Origin: Toxonevra muliebris
Lineage: Eukaryota; Arthropoda; Insecta; Diptera; Pallopteridae
Assembly (NCBI GenBank): GCA_963691655.1
Contig: OY829326.1
Span: 143,238,998 to 143,302,997, forward strand
Direction of reading: 5' to 3'
DNA length: 64,000 nucleotides
Shown one piece after another: positions 36,208 to 47,937 of the stretch (positions are counted from its first letter, which is position 1; the number at the start of each line of letters is the position of its first letter). A program made the translations under genes and the position numbers. The notes under the pieces are model-generated. The model ran no database searches and was not told the origin of the DNA. It saw only the letters and a list, made by a program, of their open reading frames with translations.

Positions 36208-36888
36208 ATGAATTGTGGATATCCCAATTGTAATATAAAAAGCGAGTCGGAACGGCATGTATCATGCTGGCTGTGTGATAGCCTTGCCCATATAAAATGT
36301 GCCGGACTAACTGGAAGAGTGCTTGATAGAATTCAAGATGGAAAAGGTCTTCGTTGGAGCTGTTTGAAATGCAGACAAGCTGATGTAGATCTCTTTAAAA
36401 TTTTTAGTCACGCCAGGAGTGGATATTTGGAAATTGGAAAAGATTTAAATGCCTTAACTGCAAAATTCAAGCACTATGAAAATCTCTTTAAAGGATTTAA
36501 ATGTTTAGATGATTCATCCTCTCCGAAAAGGAAACGTCCGTCTTCAAACCCACGTGATGTGCAACTCGATTTTGTCCCATGTCCTGATTCCCGTACTATA
36601 ACTATCTTTAACACACGTGATGATGACCCTGTTCCTGCACCACCTACTGCTGCTACTCTAAATATCCCGGATACCGCAACTCCCATTAACCCCACTCCGC
36701 CTACATCTCTTATATCCTTTTCAACACCTGAAATGATGTCGAACCCTTTGCATTCGACAGGAAATAAAGATACTGGATCCTCATCTTTATCTTTGCCTTC
36801 CACAGGAAATAAAAACCTTGGAACACAATGTAAATGTGTTGACACATTTGGTCAACACTGTCAACACCACATTTTGTATGATTATTAA
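36208..36888 (+). CDS. PHD-finger protein, cargo gene or LINE ORF1 fragment
   Basis: A 226-residue uninterrupted frame from the ATG at 36208 (an in-frame ATG at 36166 would add 14 residues with no match to the finger). Residues 3-50 give Cys4-His-Cys3 spacing: CGYPNC, CWLC, HIKC, CLKC, a PHD/treble-clef zinc finger. A helical stretch follows (LEIGKDLNALTAKFKHYENL), then a basic KRKRPSS patch and a Pro/Thr/Ser-rich tail with two STGNK repeats. Such proteins occur as ORF1 of Jockey/CR1-type LINEs, where they bind nucleic acid, but no RT, endonuclease or poly(A) tail follows. It lies opposite the piggyBac transposase fragment, inside the element. Either it is captured cargo or the head of a deleted LINE; the lack of stops is notable among so many broken ORFs. 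Confidence 0.65.
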   Translation: MNCGYPNCNIKSESERHVSCWLCDSLAHIKCAGLTGRVLDRIQDGKGLRWSCLKCRQADVDLFKIFSHARSGYLEIGKDLNALTAKFKHYENLFKGFKCLDDSSSPKRKRPSSNPRDVQLDFVPCPDSRTITIFNTRDDDPVPAPPTAATLNIPDTATPINPTPPTSLISFSTPEMMSNPLHSTGNKDTGSSSLSLPSTGNKNLGTQCKCVDTFGQHCQHHILYDY

Positions 36889-37220
36889 ATTAAACCGGCT
36901 CCGGCTTCCTTTTTTCAGCTTTTTGATCAACTGTCACGCTGCTGTGCAAGTTACTCAAAATTAAAACATTATTTTATGTTTTTCCCTGATATAATTTTAC
37001 GGTAATATTATCAGTTTTGTATATAGTGGTGACGAAGGCACTTCTTTTCTACTTCCATTTTATGTTCTCCTAGTTTTCAGTTTTTTGGCTAGCGATAAAG
37101 ATGTAAAAAGCAGTCTGCGTAACATTTCTACATATGTTAATACATCTGTTCTACACCTGTTCTACAGGTGTTAATACATCTTTTACTTAGCATTCGTAGC
37201 TACTCATTATTTGACTCCAT

Positions 37221-37490
37221 TTATGTATAGTTTATTACCCATAAACTGAGTAAAAGGCAACGAGAGCTGTAGCATGCAAAGAAATTATCTAAACATTTTT
37301 CCCATATTTCAGAAGCTAAGCAAAATTTATCTGATTGTTTTCGTTGCTGCCTTGTCTGTTTGCCATCAAAGTAGAGAAATTTCACAATTTCCTTGAATCT
37401 ATCCCTTGACATAGTTTTGGCGAAGAAATTCGGACCCCATGTTTTATTCCATATTTCACTTAGAAAAATAGTACATGCATCATAGGCTCC
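37221..37490 (-). pseudogene. piggyBac transposase fragment 1
   Basis: From about 37490 the - strand reads VRGAYDACTIFLSEIWNKTW, GPNFFAKTMSRDRFKEIVKF, LYFDGKQTRQQRKQSDKF and SEIWEKCLDNF, without a stop until TAA at 37221. The MSRDRF..I..FL.FD..QTR...DKF..ASEIW block is the conserved N-terminal part of the piggyBac DDE domain (DDE_Tnp_1_7). A TAG precedes it (near 37492). The catalytic aspartates are absent. Confidence 0.87.
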
Positions 37491-37824
37491 ACGAACATAC
37501 TATACATAATCGATTGATAAATATGTATTTATGTATGTTTATGTTTAAAACATGAAATTCTAATCGTATTTTTTACTATTGATGTCAAATACATGTAAAT
37601 TTTTTTATTGTACTGTATATACATTTTATATGTAGCGGTCAATTGACCGCTTATGGTCTTATTAGGGTAAATAGGTGATATAAAGAAAACGAAACAGCAT
37701 AGTAGCCTAAATATAGTAACAATTTTTAGGAAAAACCAGTTTCATATCTCAAATAGTATCAGAGATACCATAGATCAAATATGAAAAACCGTCAATTAAC
37801 CACTCTCAGTCTTTCTAGTGTTAA

Positions 37825-39128
37825 TCGCTTCTAGCTTCCAAGATGCGTTGTTTTATTAAAACTGAAACAAATTGTTTGGTGTATCTACCCAGTTAATTAC
37901 ACTAAACTTCAATAGTAAAATTTTTTTTATAATAAATTTTAGAAGTTTAGAATTTAAGAAAAATTGCTTTTCTTGCTTTTCTTCACATTTACATACACTT
38001 TTCTCACAACACTATGCCACTTAACGAATTCACAAAAATTTTAAACTTTCACTCTCCCCAAAGTTTCACAAAAAAAAACAAAAACAGAAAAAGCGGTAAA
38101 AACTTTTGAACCCATATTTCTTACAGCGCTTGCAAATACAATTCAAACTATTTGGACAACTCATAAAATACTTTAGCACAATTTTCTTATTGTATGTAAG
38201 CATATTTTCAGGAGTATGGAAAATAAATTATTTGCCAGTGACATTATTTTCTTTGAACTGAAATATTAGTAGTAAGAAGGTATGTGGAAAATGGCAATTA
38301 TAATTGTCATAACAAAAGCAGCTGAAAATTTATTGCATGGGAACACACACACACACACATAAGAATACATAAACACACTCACTCCTACTGCATCAAAGCG
38401 CCAAAAAGTTTACATTATTTATTTCACTGTACATAAGTAATGCATACGTTAAGGAGTAAAACTTATTTGCCAATTTCTTTTGTGGTTCAATGATCAAATG
38501 CTCTTATGTGTGACATCAATATGAAATTCGTTATTAATTTGTTTGTTTTAGAAAATGGAATTAGTTTTTTTCTTTCATTTTCTTGTATTACATGAGTGCA
38601 CATTAAGTTATTACTTAATCTTATACCTAAAAATATGCAATGTAAGTACTATGAGACCTCTGCCCTTTGCAGGCTCTCTAGTTTTTCTGTGTATGCGTAT
38701 TCAGCTTTCGTCAAATAGAAGTCTAATTAAATTCTAGAATTTTTCCGGTTTCTGTTCAAATAGTTTAATTCATTTCTCTTTCCGATAAAATTTACTAAAT
38801 TTATGTGCAATTGACATTTATTTGACAAGAACATGGTTTTATGCAAAATTGTGAGGTTTACAATTTAAATTTGAAAATAAAATACTGTAATGTACAATAT
38901 TTTTAAATGTGTTATATTTTTATAGGTATTATAGATTTTAATAGCTTTTCACTTTTTCTAAAATACATAGTACAATACAATATACATAATAGAAAGTTAA
39001 TTACAATTCAGCCATTGACAAGTGAAATGCAACGCTTTCATTTTCTAAATTTGCACAAATTGTTTCAGAATAAAATTTATTGTATACATTTAAAATTTCT
39101 AAACACTTCAACTGAAAATACATGTAAG
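37825..39128. other. Gene-free AT-rich stretch
   Basis: No gene recognised. (CA)n at about 38344-38360. Frames at 38555-38737 and 38907-39131 are AT-driven. Confidence 0.5.
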
Positions 39129-39130
39129 TA

Positions 39131-40338
39131 AGGGAGTGTTCCCGGGTATGAGACGGGTTTTGTTTTTGAGCCATAAATTTTCACTGTCGGAATGGTAATT
39201 AAAATATGCAATTTTTATCCGAAAAAAGTATAGTGATTCCATTGACACACAAAATTTTATGACCAATTTTCTGAGGATGTGTATTTCTTAAATCAAAGTC
39301 ATGACTTAAGTTCATGTCAAATTCATTATTTGAAGTTATATATAAACAGGCTTAATGAACAAATGTAGTCATCACAACAACAATGTATATAGAGACGGGC
39401 AAATCAGACGGCCGTTTCGGAATCCGCCAAAATTCCTCATCAGTGATCTTAGTGATAGTTCTTAATCTTTCAATATCCTATATAAGCTACTAATATTTGA
39501 AATTATAACTCAGAATTACTGATTTGATTCCAAATATCTTCACTGAATAGAGATATTGAAAGAAACTACCACTACCGTTCTATACACTTATGTTGTTGTT
39601 TTTTCCCCATTGTAGCTAGTCTGCATAACAGGTCGGTATTTTTGCCAAAAAAAAAATTTGTACCCGGGTTTGAGACACCTACAAAAATCTACTAAAAATT
39701 GGAAAATTTGAAGTAAAAACCCCATAACTATTAATAAACATAGATTTATTTATTTTGTAGGCCTTCAGTGGCTAAGATAAAAAGAGATGGTAGCTTTTAT
39801 TCATCATCTCCCTTTAAGTCATCGTCTTCTCCATCTAAGTTGCTATAGCAATATTTGCACACTTTAAATGAACAAGCCGCTTGCATGGGATTCATTTCAT
39901 GAACGATTTTAATTTTGGGGGTTAACATGGCTAAAAATACAAAAAAAAATTGGATCAAAACACTAGTTAAGTGGTGTATCATACCCGGAAAATAATGCCA
40001 TTTTGGGCATAACAAAAAAAAATTTTTAAAACCATATATTGGCATAATCCAAAATTGGATCGTACAATATACGAAAAACAATAAATGCTAATGCATTACA
40101 CTCACCTTTTTCAATTAATTCACTCGAAAATATATCACTTAAAAAAAAAATCAAAAAGTTTTCGTGATCGATTTTCATATACGATGTTTGCAGCTGATAC
40201 AAGCAATAGATCTATTCACTCCGGTGTTACCACAAAAACTGGCTCAAGTCAAAAGAAAAGTTTGACAGTAGTCAGATCGGCAATATTGATTTTGCATGAT
40301 GTAAAAAATCGACTGTCTCATACCCGGGTACACTCCCC
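39131..40338. mobile_element. TA-flanked inverted-repeat element, 1.2 kb
   Basis: The left end reads AGGGAGTGTTCCCGGGTATG and the right end, on the other strand, GGGGAGTGTACCCGGGTATG, both continuing AGAC. TA lies outside each end (39129-39130, 40339-40340). An internal motif GTACCCGGGTTTGAGAC occurs near 39660. The TA duplication suggests the Tc1/mariner/pogo group. The - strand frame 39797-40081 ends in a Cys pair (VCKYC) and an acidic tail (DGEDDDLKGDDE), perhaps the C-terminus of a lost transposase. Dispersed repeat D copy 3 is inside it. Confidence 0.72.
39357..39475 (-). repeat. Dispersed repeat D, copy 3
   Basis: The reverse complement contains GATGAGGAATTTTGGCGGAT, TCCGAAACGGCCGTC and TTGTTGTTGTGATGACTAC, matching 20690-20810 closely. 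It lies within the TA-flanked element at 39131-40338. A further solo end (TTGTTGTTGTGATGACTA) is at about 40591-40610. Confidence 0.72.
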
Positions 40339-40340
40339 TA

Positions 40341-41514
40341 CCTACATAAAATTTGTTGAAGGTGAAGTGATTTATTTTTAATTTATCTTTAAAATAATTT
40401 AATTTAATTAATTACTATGATATTGAATTTTGTTTGTTTTACAATTTCATTTTTATTTGCAATCTATTTTAAATTAAAGAATAAGCAAATTTAATTACAA
40501 TATTAAAATATAAATCCAATTAGAAAATACAAAATATTTAAGTTATTATGAAAGTATGTTTCTTTGAGGTTTTCAATGTTTAAACCTGATTTTTGTTGTT
40601 GTGATGACTAAAACAGTTGCAAATCATTTATAATTATGTATACAAAATTTTGTTTTATTACGTGTACTCGTACAAAAATATTTGACATAATTTATATCGC
40701 TAAGTAATTGCGGATTTACATCTGCAACGGAATTGCTGCAAGTTGCTTTCCTTTCAGAAAGTTTTTTTGAAAGTAAATTGTTTTGAACGAGAAAAAGTAA
40801 GTTTATTTTTTCTCCAACTCATTATTACACAATTTCTTGTAGAAAATTTAATTTTCTGAAAAAAAAAAACTATTACTAAAAAAAATATTTTTTGGATTTT
40901 GAGTAGAAAAAATTTTTCAATTCAAAAAAGTTATTACTTAAAAATTTAACATCAGTATAAATGCGTAATAATTTTCTGTGTTAAAATACTTGAGTACTTT
41001 GTTCTACATTCAGACTAATGCTAACCATAAACTACTCATCTGATATTTGGAAAGTACAATCGTACTTTATGCTATTCTAAAGTATGATTGCCCAAGTATA
41101 GCACCTACATTCATTTTCCATCGACTACTTATCATTTTAGACGAGGTGAGATTGGTAAATGATATCAATGTTACCAATTACAATTCCTTGTAATGATATT
41201 AATATTTTCGTCAAAACCATTTTTTGGAATTTCAATTAGTAATTAACATTTCAAATTCCTCACTAATGAAATTGGAAAAATCATCTTTGCATTATAGTTT
41301 AAAATATGCAATTACTCAAAAGGAATTAAAAAAGTACTTGAAAACCGAAGAATTTCCTTCCCAGTTACTTTTATGGTATTGAATTCCAAAATAATACTGG
41401 TAAACAACACAACAACAAAATGGCCCCTGCACACGATAAATATAGCTTCATGGAATTCAGCGCAAAAGGTATTAATTACTTTAGGGAAATTATTCTGACC
41501 CTTCTAGAGCTTAC
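40341..41514. other. Gene-free AT-rich stretch
   Basis: Nothing recognised apart from the solo end of repeat D near 40591-40610. Confidence 0.5.
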
Positions 41515-42167
41515 CCAACGGGAAAAATTAAGAGCGCTATCCAAAAAAAGCTCTTTGAGAGCGCTATCTTTGTGCTCGCGTGGAAGTTAGTACAAAGAGC
41601 TGATATTAAGCTTCCCGAGAGCGCTTTCAAGTATGCGAAAGAGCGCTTCCAAGGAAGGCTAAGGGAAGCGAATAGAAAAAACAATGGATGCGTGCAAGGC
41701 ACGCAAGATATTTGATGTGTAAATAGTTAAGCCAACTGAATGCCATATACATAAGCTCAGATATGTATAGCCATATATAGAGATTTGATGTATAATCTAC
41801 TTATATGCTTAGGTAAATAATTCAAATTAAAACAATTCTTTTATAAACTTAAAAATTTATTAGATATCATTATCTTTTATATATATAATAACCCAATTCA
41901 CCATAAATTGCAAATGGTCTTGTATCATTGCAAATGCAAATTTTTATTCCATATCGCATATATTTGTTGTGATAGCAGAAATATTTTGCAATTGCACCAA
42001 ATCGTGAATTGGGCTGATATGTTGTAGTTGCGTTATTTTGTTTTTACTCAATGCATCAGGCACGATATGCTCGCATATACGCAGCTGCATTTGCATCCTG
42101 TTTTCCGTGCTTTAAGTTTTACTTCCTGTCGATTTGAAATTTTAGTAGATGTGAAAATTTTACATAA

Positions 42168-42243
42168 CGTCGCCTGAGAATTGATTTGACGTATAGGTAT
42201 ATGAATTTGTACACACATACGCCAAATTAATTCTCAGGCGACG
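42168..42243. repeat. Hairpin with 27-base stem
   Basis: CGTCGCCTGAGAATTGATTT (42168) followed by GACGTAT pairs with ATACGCCAAATTAATTCTCA and GGCGACG (ending 42243), with about two mismatches and a loop of roughly 22 bases. It could be a tiny MITE or an RNA hairpin; no flanking duplication is seen. Confidence 0.75.
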
Positions 42244-42264
42244 ATAAGTGCTTTCCGCATTTAA

Positions 42265-42469
42265 TCTTTGAAAGGCAACAGGGGTGACCAGTCACCCCAC
42301 TACTTCTTAAAAGCACCGCAAAGAGATTTGCCTTAGCTGCATTTAATAAAAATAAGAAACAATGTATTTTTATTGAAGTAAATAAGTGATTTTATAATAT
42401 ATAAGTTTGATTTTTTCTATTTAACATATTTGCTATTTACATAGATAAAAAAGTGTTGCCTTTCTAGGG
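42265..42469. mobile_element. 205-base TTAA-flanked miniature element
   Basis: TTAA (42261-42264, 42470-42473) borders TCTTTGAAAGGCAACA and, on the other strand, CCCTAGAAAGGCAACA. The right end has the classic CCCTAGAAAG start of piggyBac ends; the left has decayed. A near-palindrome GGGGTGACCAGTCACCCC follows the left repeat. No coding capacity. Confidence 0.7.
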
Positions 42470-42794
42470 TTAATGCACAAAGCAAAATTTTTATAATGCC
42501 GTGGTTTGCTATCATTATCACTACATTTTGTTTATACATTTATTGGAACCTAGATTCCTTATTACTTATCATTTTGTATTGTTTTTATATTTTAAAAAAT
42601 ATTTAATTTTAATCCAATCTAACTAACCGAAAGCAAAACCTATCAAACGCCTGTGTTTGCTGCGGCGGTTTCTCTGCTTGTATGGTATAGTCGATCTCCA
42701 CACGTTTAACACCAACAAATAATTCTGCCACGAAAAAGGTACACACACATTTTGTTTTCGTATGTACATATATGTGTGAGTAAATTGATCGAAA

Positions 42795-43011
42795 CATAAA
42801 CAAACAAACTCCGCTCGTATTTTAATTTCTCCCTCTCTTCTTCTCTTTTCTCTTCTCTTTGTTGTTTAGAGTAGCACAGTCATGTCGCGCAGTAGTGTGA
42901 GTGAGACGGGAACTGGACGTTACAGTTATCTTACATCTTACGTTACAGTTATTCTTATATTTTACACATTTGAAATTTTGCCCATACCGTGAGCTAAAAT
43001 GTTTACACATC
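42795..43011. repeat. Dispersed repeat E, copy 1
   Basis: The reverse complement recurs at 57947-58128: ACATTTTAGCTCACGGTA, CAAATTTC, GTGTAAAATATAAGA, ATAACTGTAACGTCC, GTGCTACTCTAAACAACAAA and GCGGAGTTTGTTTG are shared in order. No open frame. Confidence 0.75.
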
Positions 43012-44179
43012 AATAATAGTGAATGAGTTTTGTACTTTGTAATTCTCATATGGTTAATATGAAAGTAAATATCAGTTGATTTGGTATTGATACATTTTTG
43101 TGTTTCACCAAACACCAATGTTTTTTTGTAAATATAATAAATAAAAATAATAAATGTATGTAGTATATGTAGTAATTAAAAAAACGAAAGAGATCACAAA
43201 ATTGTTCTTCCCAAAAGGTTTTCCATAAGTGCTTCTTATACGTTTCCTAGGAGCGCTTTAGGAAGCTTGATGTCAGCTTCCAGGAAGCTTGATGTCAGCG
43301 CTTACTTCCTATGACATGCAATGTAAAAAGTATATGAGCTGTACTATAAAGAGGGAGCGCTTAGTGCTGGCAGAGGAGCGCTTCATTATAGGTAAAAAAC
43401 GCTTTGGAGCACTTCCTTTCCCGTTGGCTAGTTAATAAAAAAATTAAAGAACACACAAAATTGCTCTTCCCAAAAGGCTTTCAAAAGCGTTCCTTCTTGC
43501 CGGAAAAGGCTGTAAGCAATATATTAGTTTATAAATCAGCGTTACAAATTTATAATTACTTTATCTAATCATAATATTTCTTCGGCTGGCCATAAGAATC
43601 ATGAATGTGCAAAAACTCTGGTTTGAAAACTTTTCTCAAACTCTATAGAAATTTATGCTTTAACATAAAGTAAACTTAAGATAACGCAGCAAAAAATGGT
43701 GTATCAAGCCCAGCTTCAACGAATTATGAATAAAATAATTCAAGATACCGTATTTTCAACAAGAGCGTGTATGGCTTAATTATACGAACAACTTTAAGTA
43801 TCAAGTAGAACTTTGTTTTCAACATTCAACATTTCATTGCGAATGGCGCTGTATAACCTTTCAAATTATAATCGCAATTATAATTTCGTTTTTCAAGCAA
43901 TCTTTCAAATCGTACTCCGTGTATGTAAAACGTTTTTAAGCTGCCATTCTTTGGTCACAACCAAAGGAATCCAAAATGTCCTGGGAAGGTGCTGCAAATA
44001 TCTTGAGAAGTTGAGGGCATTCGTACAGAAATGGAACCAACTTTTTTTAAGACACCAAAATGTTTACGTATTACCAAATCATTGTGCTTCTAGAGGAAAA
44101 TCACAGCAGCAGGATTCGGTGATAGCATGAATTTTTGAAGACAATTCTACCTACTATTGCACTTGAAGCAGGCCAACAA

Positions 44180-44880
44180 AAACTGGCGCAAAAGGTCATC
44201 AATATATCCCTTAGTATAATCCAAAGTAAATGAATTCCAAATGGAATTCTGAGCTACCATAACCAAAATCTTACTGAAGGAAAAACAAATAAAAACATTG
44301 CAGGAGTGGGCTGTCGAACATATGGATAATGATTGGAGCGATGTGGCCTTTACAGATGAATCTTTTTTATGGACGGCAGGTACCATTAAGGGCTGTAAGA
44401 TGGTTCGGAGATTAGTTAAGCATCGAGGAAAAGCTCATGTTTGGAGATGCTTTTGAAAATAGAGTTTCGACAGGTTAATCATGTTTACGAGAAATTTGGA
44501 TATCCAGTACATAATCCATTTATACCAACATAGACTCTTATCTTCTGCCAATAACTGGTTTGGAAAAAGAAATCGAAATTGAGGACTTTAAGAGGGCAGG
44601 ACCCTAAACATCAAAGTCGCTTGTGCAGTAAGTGAAAAGAGGAAAATTGGATAAGAATTTTGGACTGCGCCTCTCAAACTTCAGATGCTAACCACATTGA
44701 AAACTTCTGAGCAATTATTAAGCTTAAGATGAGCCGAAAAAATGCTTAGAGCATTGCCTAATTGAAACGAAAGATTAAGTCAAAATGGCGGCGTTTGCCG
44801 CAATCGTACGCCGAAAAGCGAGAGATAATATGATCTCGCGTTACCACGAAATCACTCAAAATTTTGGTAACTGGATAGTA
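44180..44880 (+). pseudogene. Tc1/mariner transposase remnant
   Basis: At 44298-44456 a frame reads LQEWAVEHMDNDWSDVAFTD, ESFLWTAGTIKGCK, VRRLVKHRGKAHVW: the second-aspartate region of Tc1 transposases (W..V.FTDES...VRR......VW). At about 44684-44840 another frame reads SDANHIENF, IKLKMSRKNA and LKRKIKSKWRRLPQSYAEK, the segment with the catalytic glutamate (usually SPDLNPIENLW). Many frameshifts and stops separate them. A GAAAAGGCTGTA end lies at 44989-45000 and a direct, not inverted, copy at about 43502-43513; no left inverted repeat was found. Confidence 0.75.
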
Positions 44881-45000
44881 TATTGATATGTCAGCGTATT
44901 GGACAAAGAAATGTTTAAAAATAATGTGGGATTTTTATTTGATTGTGGAATTGAATTGAAGGATTTAGGCTGTACACGCTCTTGCTGAAAAGGCTGTATC

Positions 45001-46644
45001 TTGTATCTTAGTTTAGAACTGGTAAAAATAACATATTCGTGGTTCTGTTTGCCAGTCGACGATAAATATTTTTGTATTGAAGTTGAATATGTGAAAGAAT
45101 AAAATTAAAATTTAAAGTGTTTGTTAATTTTGTGTTAATTTGTTATATAAATTAATCAAAAAAAACTATGCCAAATATGCGCTAAATAACTTCATCACGA
45201 TACAATTTATAAAATGAAAAATATTTATATATGCACGCATACACATGTGCTTTGAATAATCACATATACATACATACAAACATTCATGCATCCATACAAC
45301 ACATGATAAAGCAAAATTTACCAAGTACCAGCGAGCAGCGCACAGTTGGCAATATTTTGCGGTAGCAGCTCTTGTTATTTTCTTACTGCAGCTACTGGTG
45401 CTATTTTTACTATTGTTGTTTGGTGTTGTTAAAGAACTAGCTACAATTTATTATGTTGCCAACTTGCATGCATACATATGTGTGTGTGTGTGCGTAGGAG
45501 AAACTACTTTACGTTGCGGCGACAACTTCACTTGTCGTTGTTGTTACACTCAAGTATCATTATGGGGCTTCTATGTACACGTAGAATACTTTTCAAAAAG
45601 TTGATTGCTTTGAAATTTCATACATGGTCTAAACTAACAATAAGTTTAAAAATTTAGTTAAATCATAGAATAAAGTTTTGAGCTTATTCCTACCAGGTAA
45701 AGTACAACCAACATAAGTGTATGTAAATATAAACAAAATAGTTTGTGAATAACTTAAGACGCATTGGGATTGTGTAGAATGCAAACATTTCTATGATTTT
45801 TAGATTAAACGCATTGTGCATAACTTCTCTAACGTAATTCATTTAGATATAGAAGTTTTGTATATATTCATTAAGATGGGAATATGGTATGTATTTAAGA
45901 GGCAACTCATTTACCTGGCTACTTATGTACAGCATATTACATTAGATAGATAATTAAGATGGACATGATGTTCCTTGATCACTGCGGTCAACTAAGACCA
46001 ATTGTGATATCCCGCGAAGAAAGAATTTGTTTTAGGTATATTTCGAAACGAAAGTGTTGAGTCTTAAAACCCAAAATTCGCCTCTTTAACCCAGCGCTTT
46101 TATATGGTTACAATACAGGACGAACAGAATTTTATGATTTTCCCACAGTGTGAACATGAAATTATATGGAAAATGACTTCATGACACAGAAAATGCTCAT
46201 AGCCCAATCAATATTTGCTTGAAGCATTTGGGTCGTTAAACTTCTATTTGCTTTTCCGACACATTTGGAAAAAACAAAATTTTCTTTTACATGTGTGGTA
46301 TATTTTTTCGCATTTTCATCACTTAAATACTACTTTACGAGCATAATACTTCCAAAGCTTATTCAATGTGAGGATTATGGAACAAAAATACTAAAATATG
46401 TAACTATAATGTATGTAAACAAAGATAAATATAACGCTTTTACAATATAAATATGTAAGTATATATAAATATCACTATCTTATTCTATACCGAATACAGT
46501 GGTGAACTCCAAAATACTACAAATTTTCTGCCAATCAGTATTCGAAATAAAAGACTTTTTCTTAAAGCAGCTAATTGAATATTTGTTTTGCATGGATGAA
46601 GCGTTCTCGGTCAGCGCTTCTTTGTTAAATGGTAATGCTTTCGC
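45001..46644. other. Gene-free stretch
   Basis: No gene recognised. TACATACA-type low complexity near 45250-45300 and a GT run near 45480-45495. Confidence 0.5.
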
Positions 46645-47347
46645 TGCATTAGCACGGTTGCCAACTTTTCGATCTTTGAAAACGGGACAGGACTTGAAGT
46701 GAAAACGACCAAACGGGGTGGGAAGAAGGTTATTTAGCTAAGTAAATTTAAAAAAAAATTCACTGAACTCCGAGCAAGGCATTTTATAGCACTGGAATAC
46801 AATGAGAATACAGCACGAATCGAAAATCCCATTTTTGTTTTCTTATGGGAATACAGTTTTACTTACAAATATCTCGTCAACTATAGTTTCAATCGAGCCG
46901 AGATATTAACTCATTACAAAATAGTCGTTTATAACGCCATTTAAAATGAAATAATGTAAAAATTCTTCCGATTTTTCTAATATTTTCCACTCTATCTCCG
47001 GTATTTCTTAAGATATATCATCAATTTATATATCGTTGTAAGCAGCTAAATGTCATCTTTTAACCCTATTCATCCCACGTTATTTTATAACGTAAAATCC
47101 AACGTAGTGTGTAACGAAACTTTCTCTCTTTGGCCGGGGTAGAACTCAGCGGGCTCCAGAGGTTCCTTTTGTTACAAAATTTGTTGGTTGCAGGGGAACC
47201 CCAACTTCCTTTATTGAAACACATTCTTTTTTTAATTCTACGTTTCTTTTAATTCACTTTATAATTTAAATTTACAATGTTATTCAATATACACAAAAAG
47301 GTTTAGTCTTACTGCCTCCGGTGTTGAACTGGGTTAGTCTTCAGGAT

Positions 47348-47575
47348 GAGCATACGGAGCGTGCAGAGCGTTGTTCACGAATGATGAAATGCGCCTGGTA
47401 GGGCGAGAATACGGAGCGTGCAGAGCGTTGTTCACAAATGATGCAATGCTCCTGGTAGAGCGAGCATTCGGAGCGTTGTTCGCCTGATAATGCGAGAATA
47501 TGGAGCGTGCAGAGCGTTGTTCACAAATGATGAAATGCGCCTGGTAGGGCGAGAATACGGAGCGTACAGAATAGC
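47348..47575. repeat. 57-base tandem array
   Basis: Units start at 47348, 47405, 47462 (shortened to 32 bases), 47494 and 47551 (partial). The core is GAGAATACGGAGCGTGCAGA, GCGTTGTTCAC and CGCCTGGTAGGGC. GC content is much higher than the surroundings. Confidence 0.88.
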
Positions 47576-47604
47576 TTGATGCGTCGCGGGCGTCCGAGTT
47601 TTAA

Positions 47605-47937
47605 GGTCACGGTTGCGAGAGGGGCGTCGGCCCGATGAACCGATCCAAGGCGTCTCTACTCGTTCCGTCGTGTGCTCACCAGTCAGGTAGCGTCAAGTGT
47701 TGAATAGCTGGGTACACCGCTCCGACGCGTCACTTGTCGCTTCCGTCTGATGCCCACTTTCAGTTCTTCAGCGTTTGTTGGGTCACGGGTGCGAAAGGGG
47801 CGACGGTCGGATGAACCGATCCAAGACGTCCCTATTCGTTCCGTTATGTGCTCACCAGTCAGGTAGCGTCAAGTGGCGAGTGGCTGGGTACACCGCTCCG
47901 ACGCGTCACTTGTAGCTTCCGTCTGATGCCCACCTTC
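47605..47937. repeat. Two-copy 176-base tandem repeat
   Basis: GGTCACGG starts the copies at 47605 and 47781. Shared blocks include GATGAACCGATCCAAG, GTGCTCACCAGTCAGGTAGC, GGGTACACCGCTCCGACGCG and CTTCCGTCTGATGCCCAC, with scattered substitutions. It belongs to the same insertion as the 57-base array. Confidence 0.88.

Larger units (their letters stand above)
35497..37820. mobile_element. piggyBac element with PHD-finger ORF
   Basis: TTAA (35493-35496 and 37821-37824) borders ends CACTAGAAACACTG and, on the other strand, CACTAGAAAGACTG. Near each end is the perfect 16-base palindrome GCGGTCAATTGACCGC (35541-35556 and 37635-37650), a subterminal repeat of the kind piggyBac enzymes bind. A piggyBac transposase fragment lies on the - strand (37221-37490) and a PHD-type ORF on the + strand (36208-36888). 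At 2324 bases, with most of the transposase gone, it is non-autonomous. Confidence 0.87.
41515..43427. mobile_element. Inverted-repeat element with AGCGCT-rich ends
   Basis: CCAACGGGAAA (41515-41525) is repeated inverted at 43417-43427. Both terminal zones, 41530-41660 and 43250-43410, carry many AGCGCT or GAGCGC boxes with AAGCTT and GGAAGC words. A CACAAAATTG(T/C)TCTTCCCAAAAGG block near 43196 recurs just outside at about 43456. The interior holds a hairpin, a TTAA element and dispersed repeat E. No duplication of the target or coding region is found, so the class is unknown; P/1360-like or foldback origin is possible. Confidence 0.55.

Noticed and set aside
43493..45000. Terminal repeats of the Tc1/mariner relic
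   Set aside because: The two GGAAAAGGCTGTA / TGAAAAGGCTGTA copies are direct, not inverted, so they do not define a Tc1 element.
47348..47575. CRISPR-like array
   Set aside because: The 57-base units are contiguous with no unique spacers, and the context is eukaryotic.
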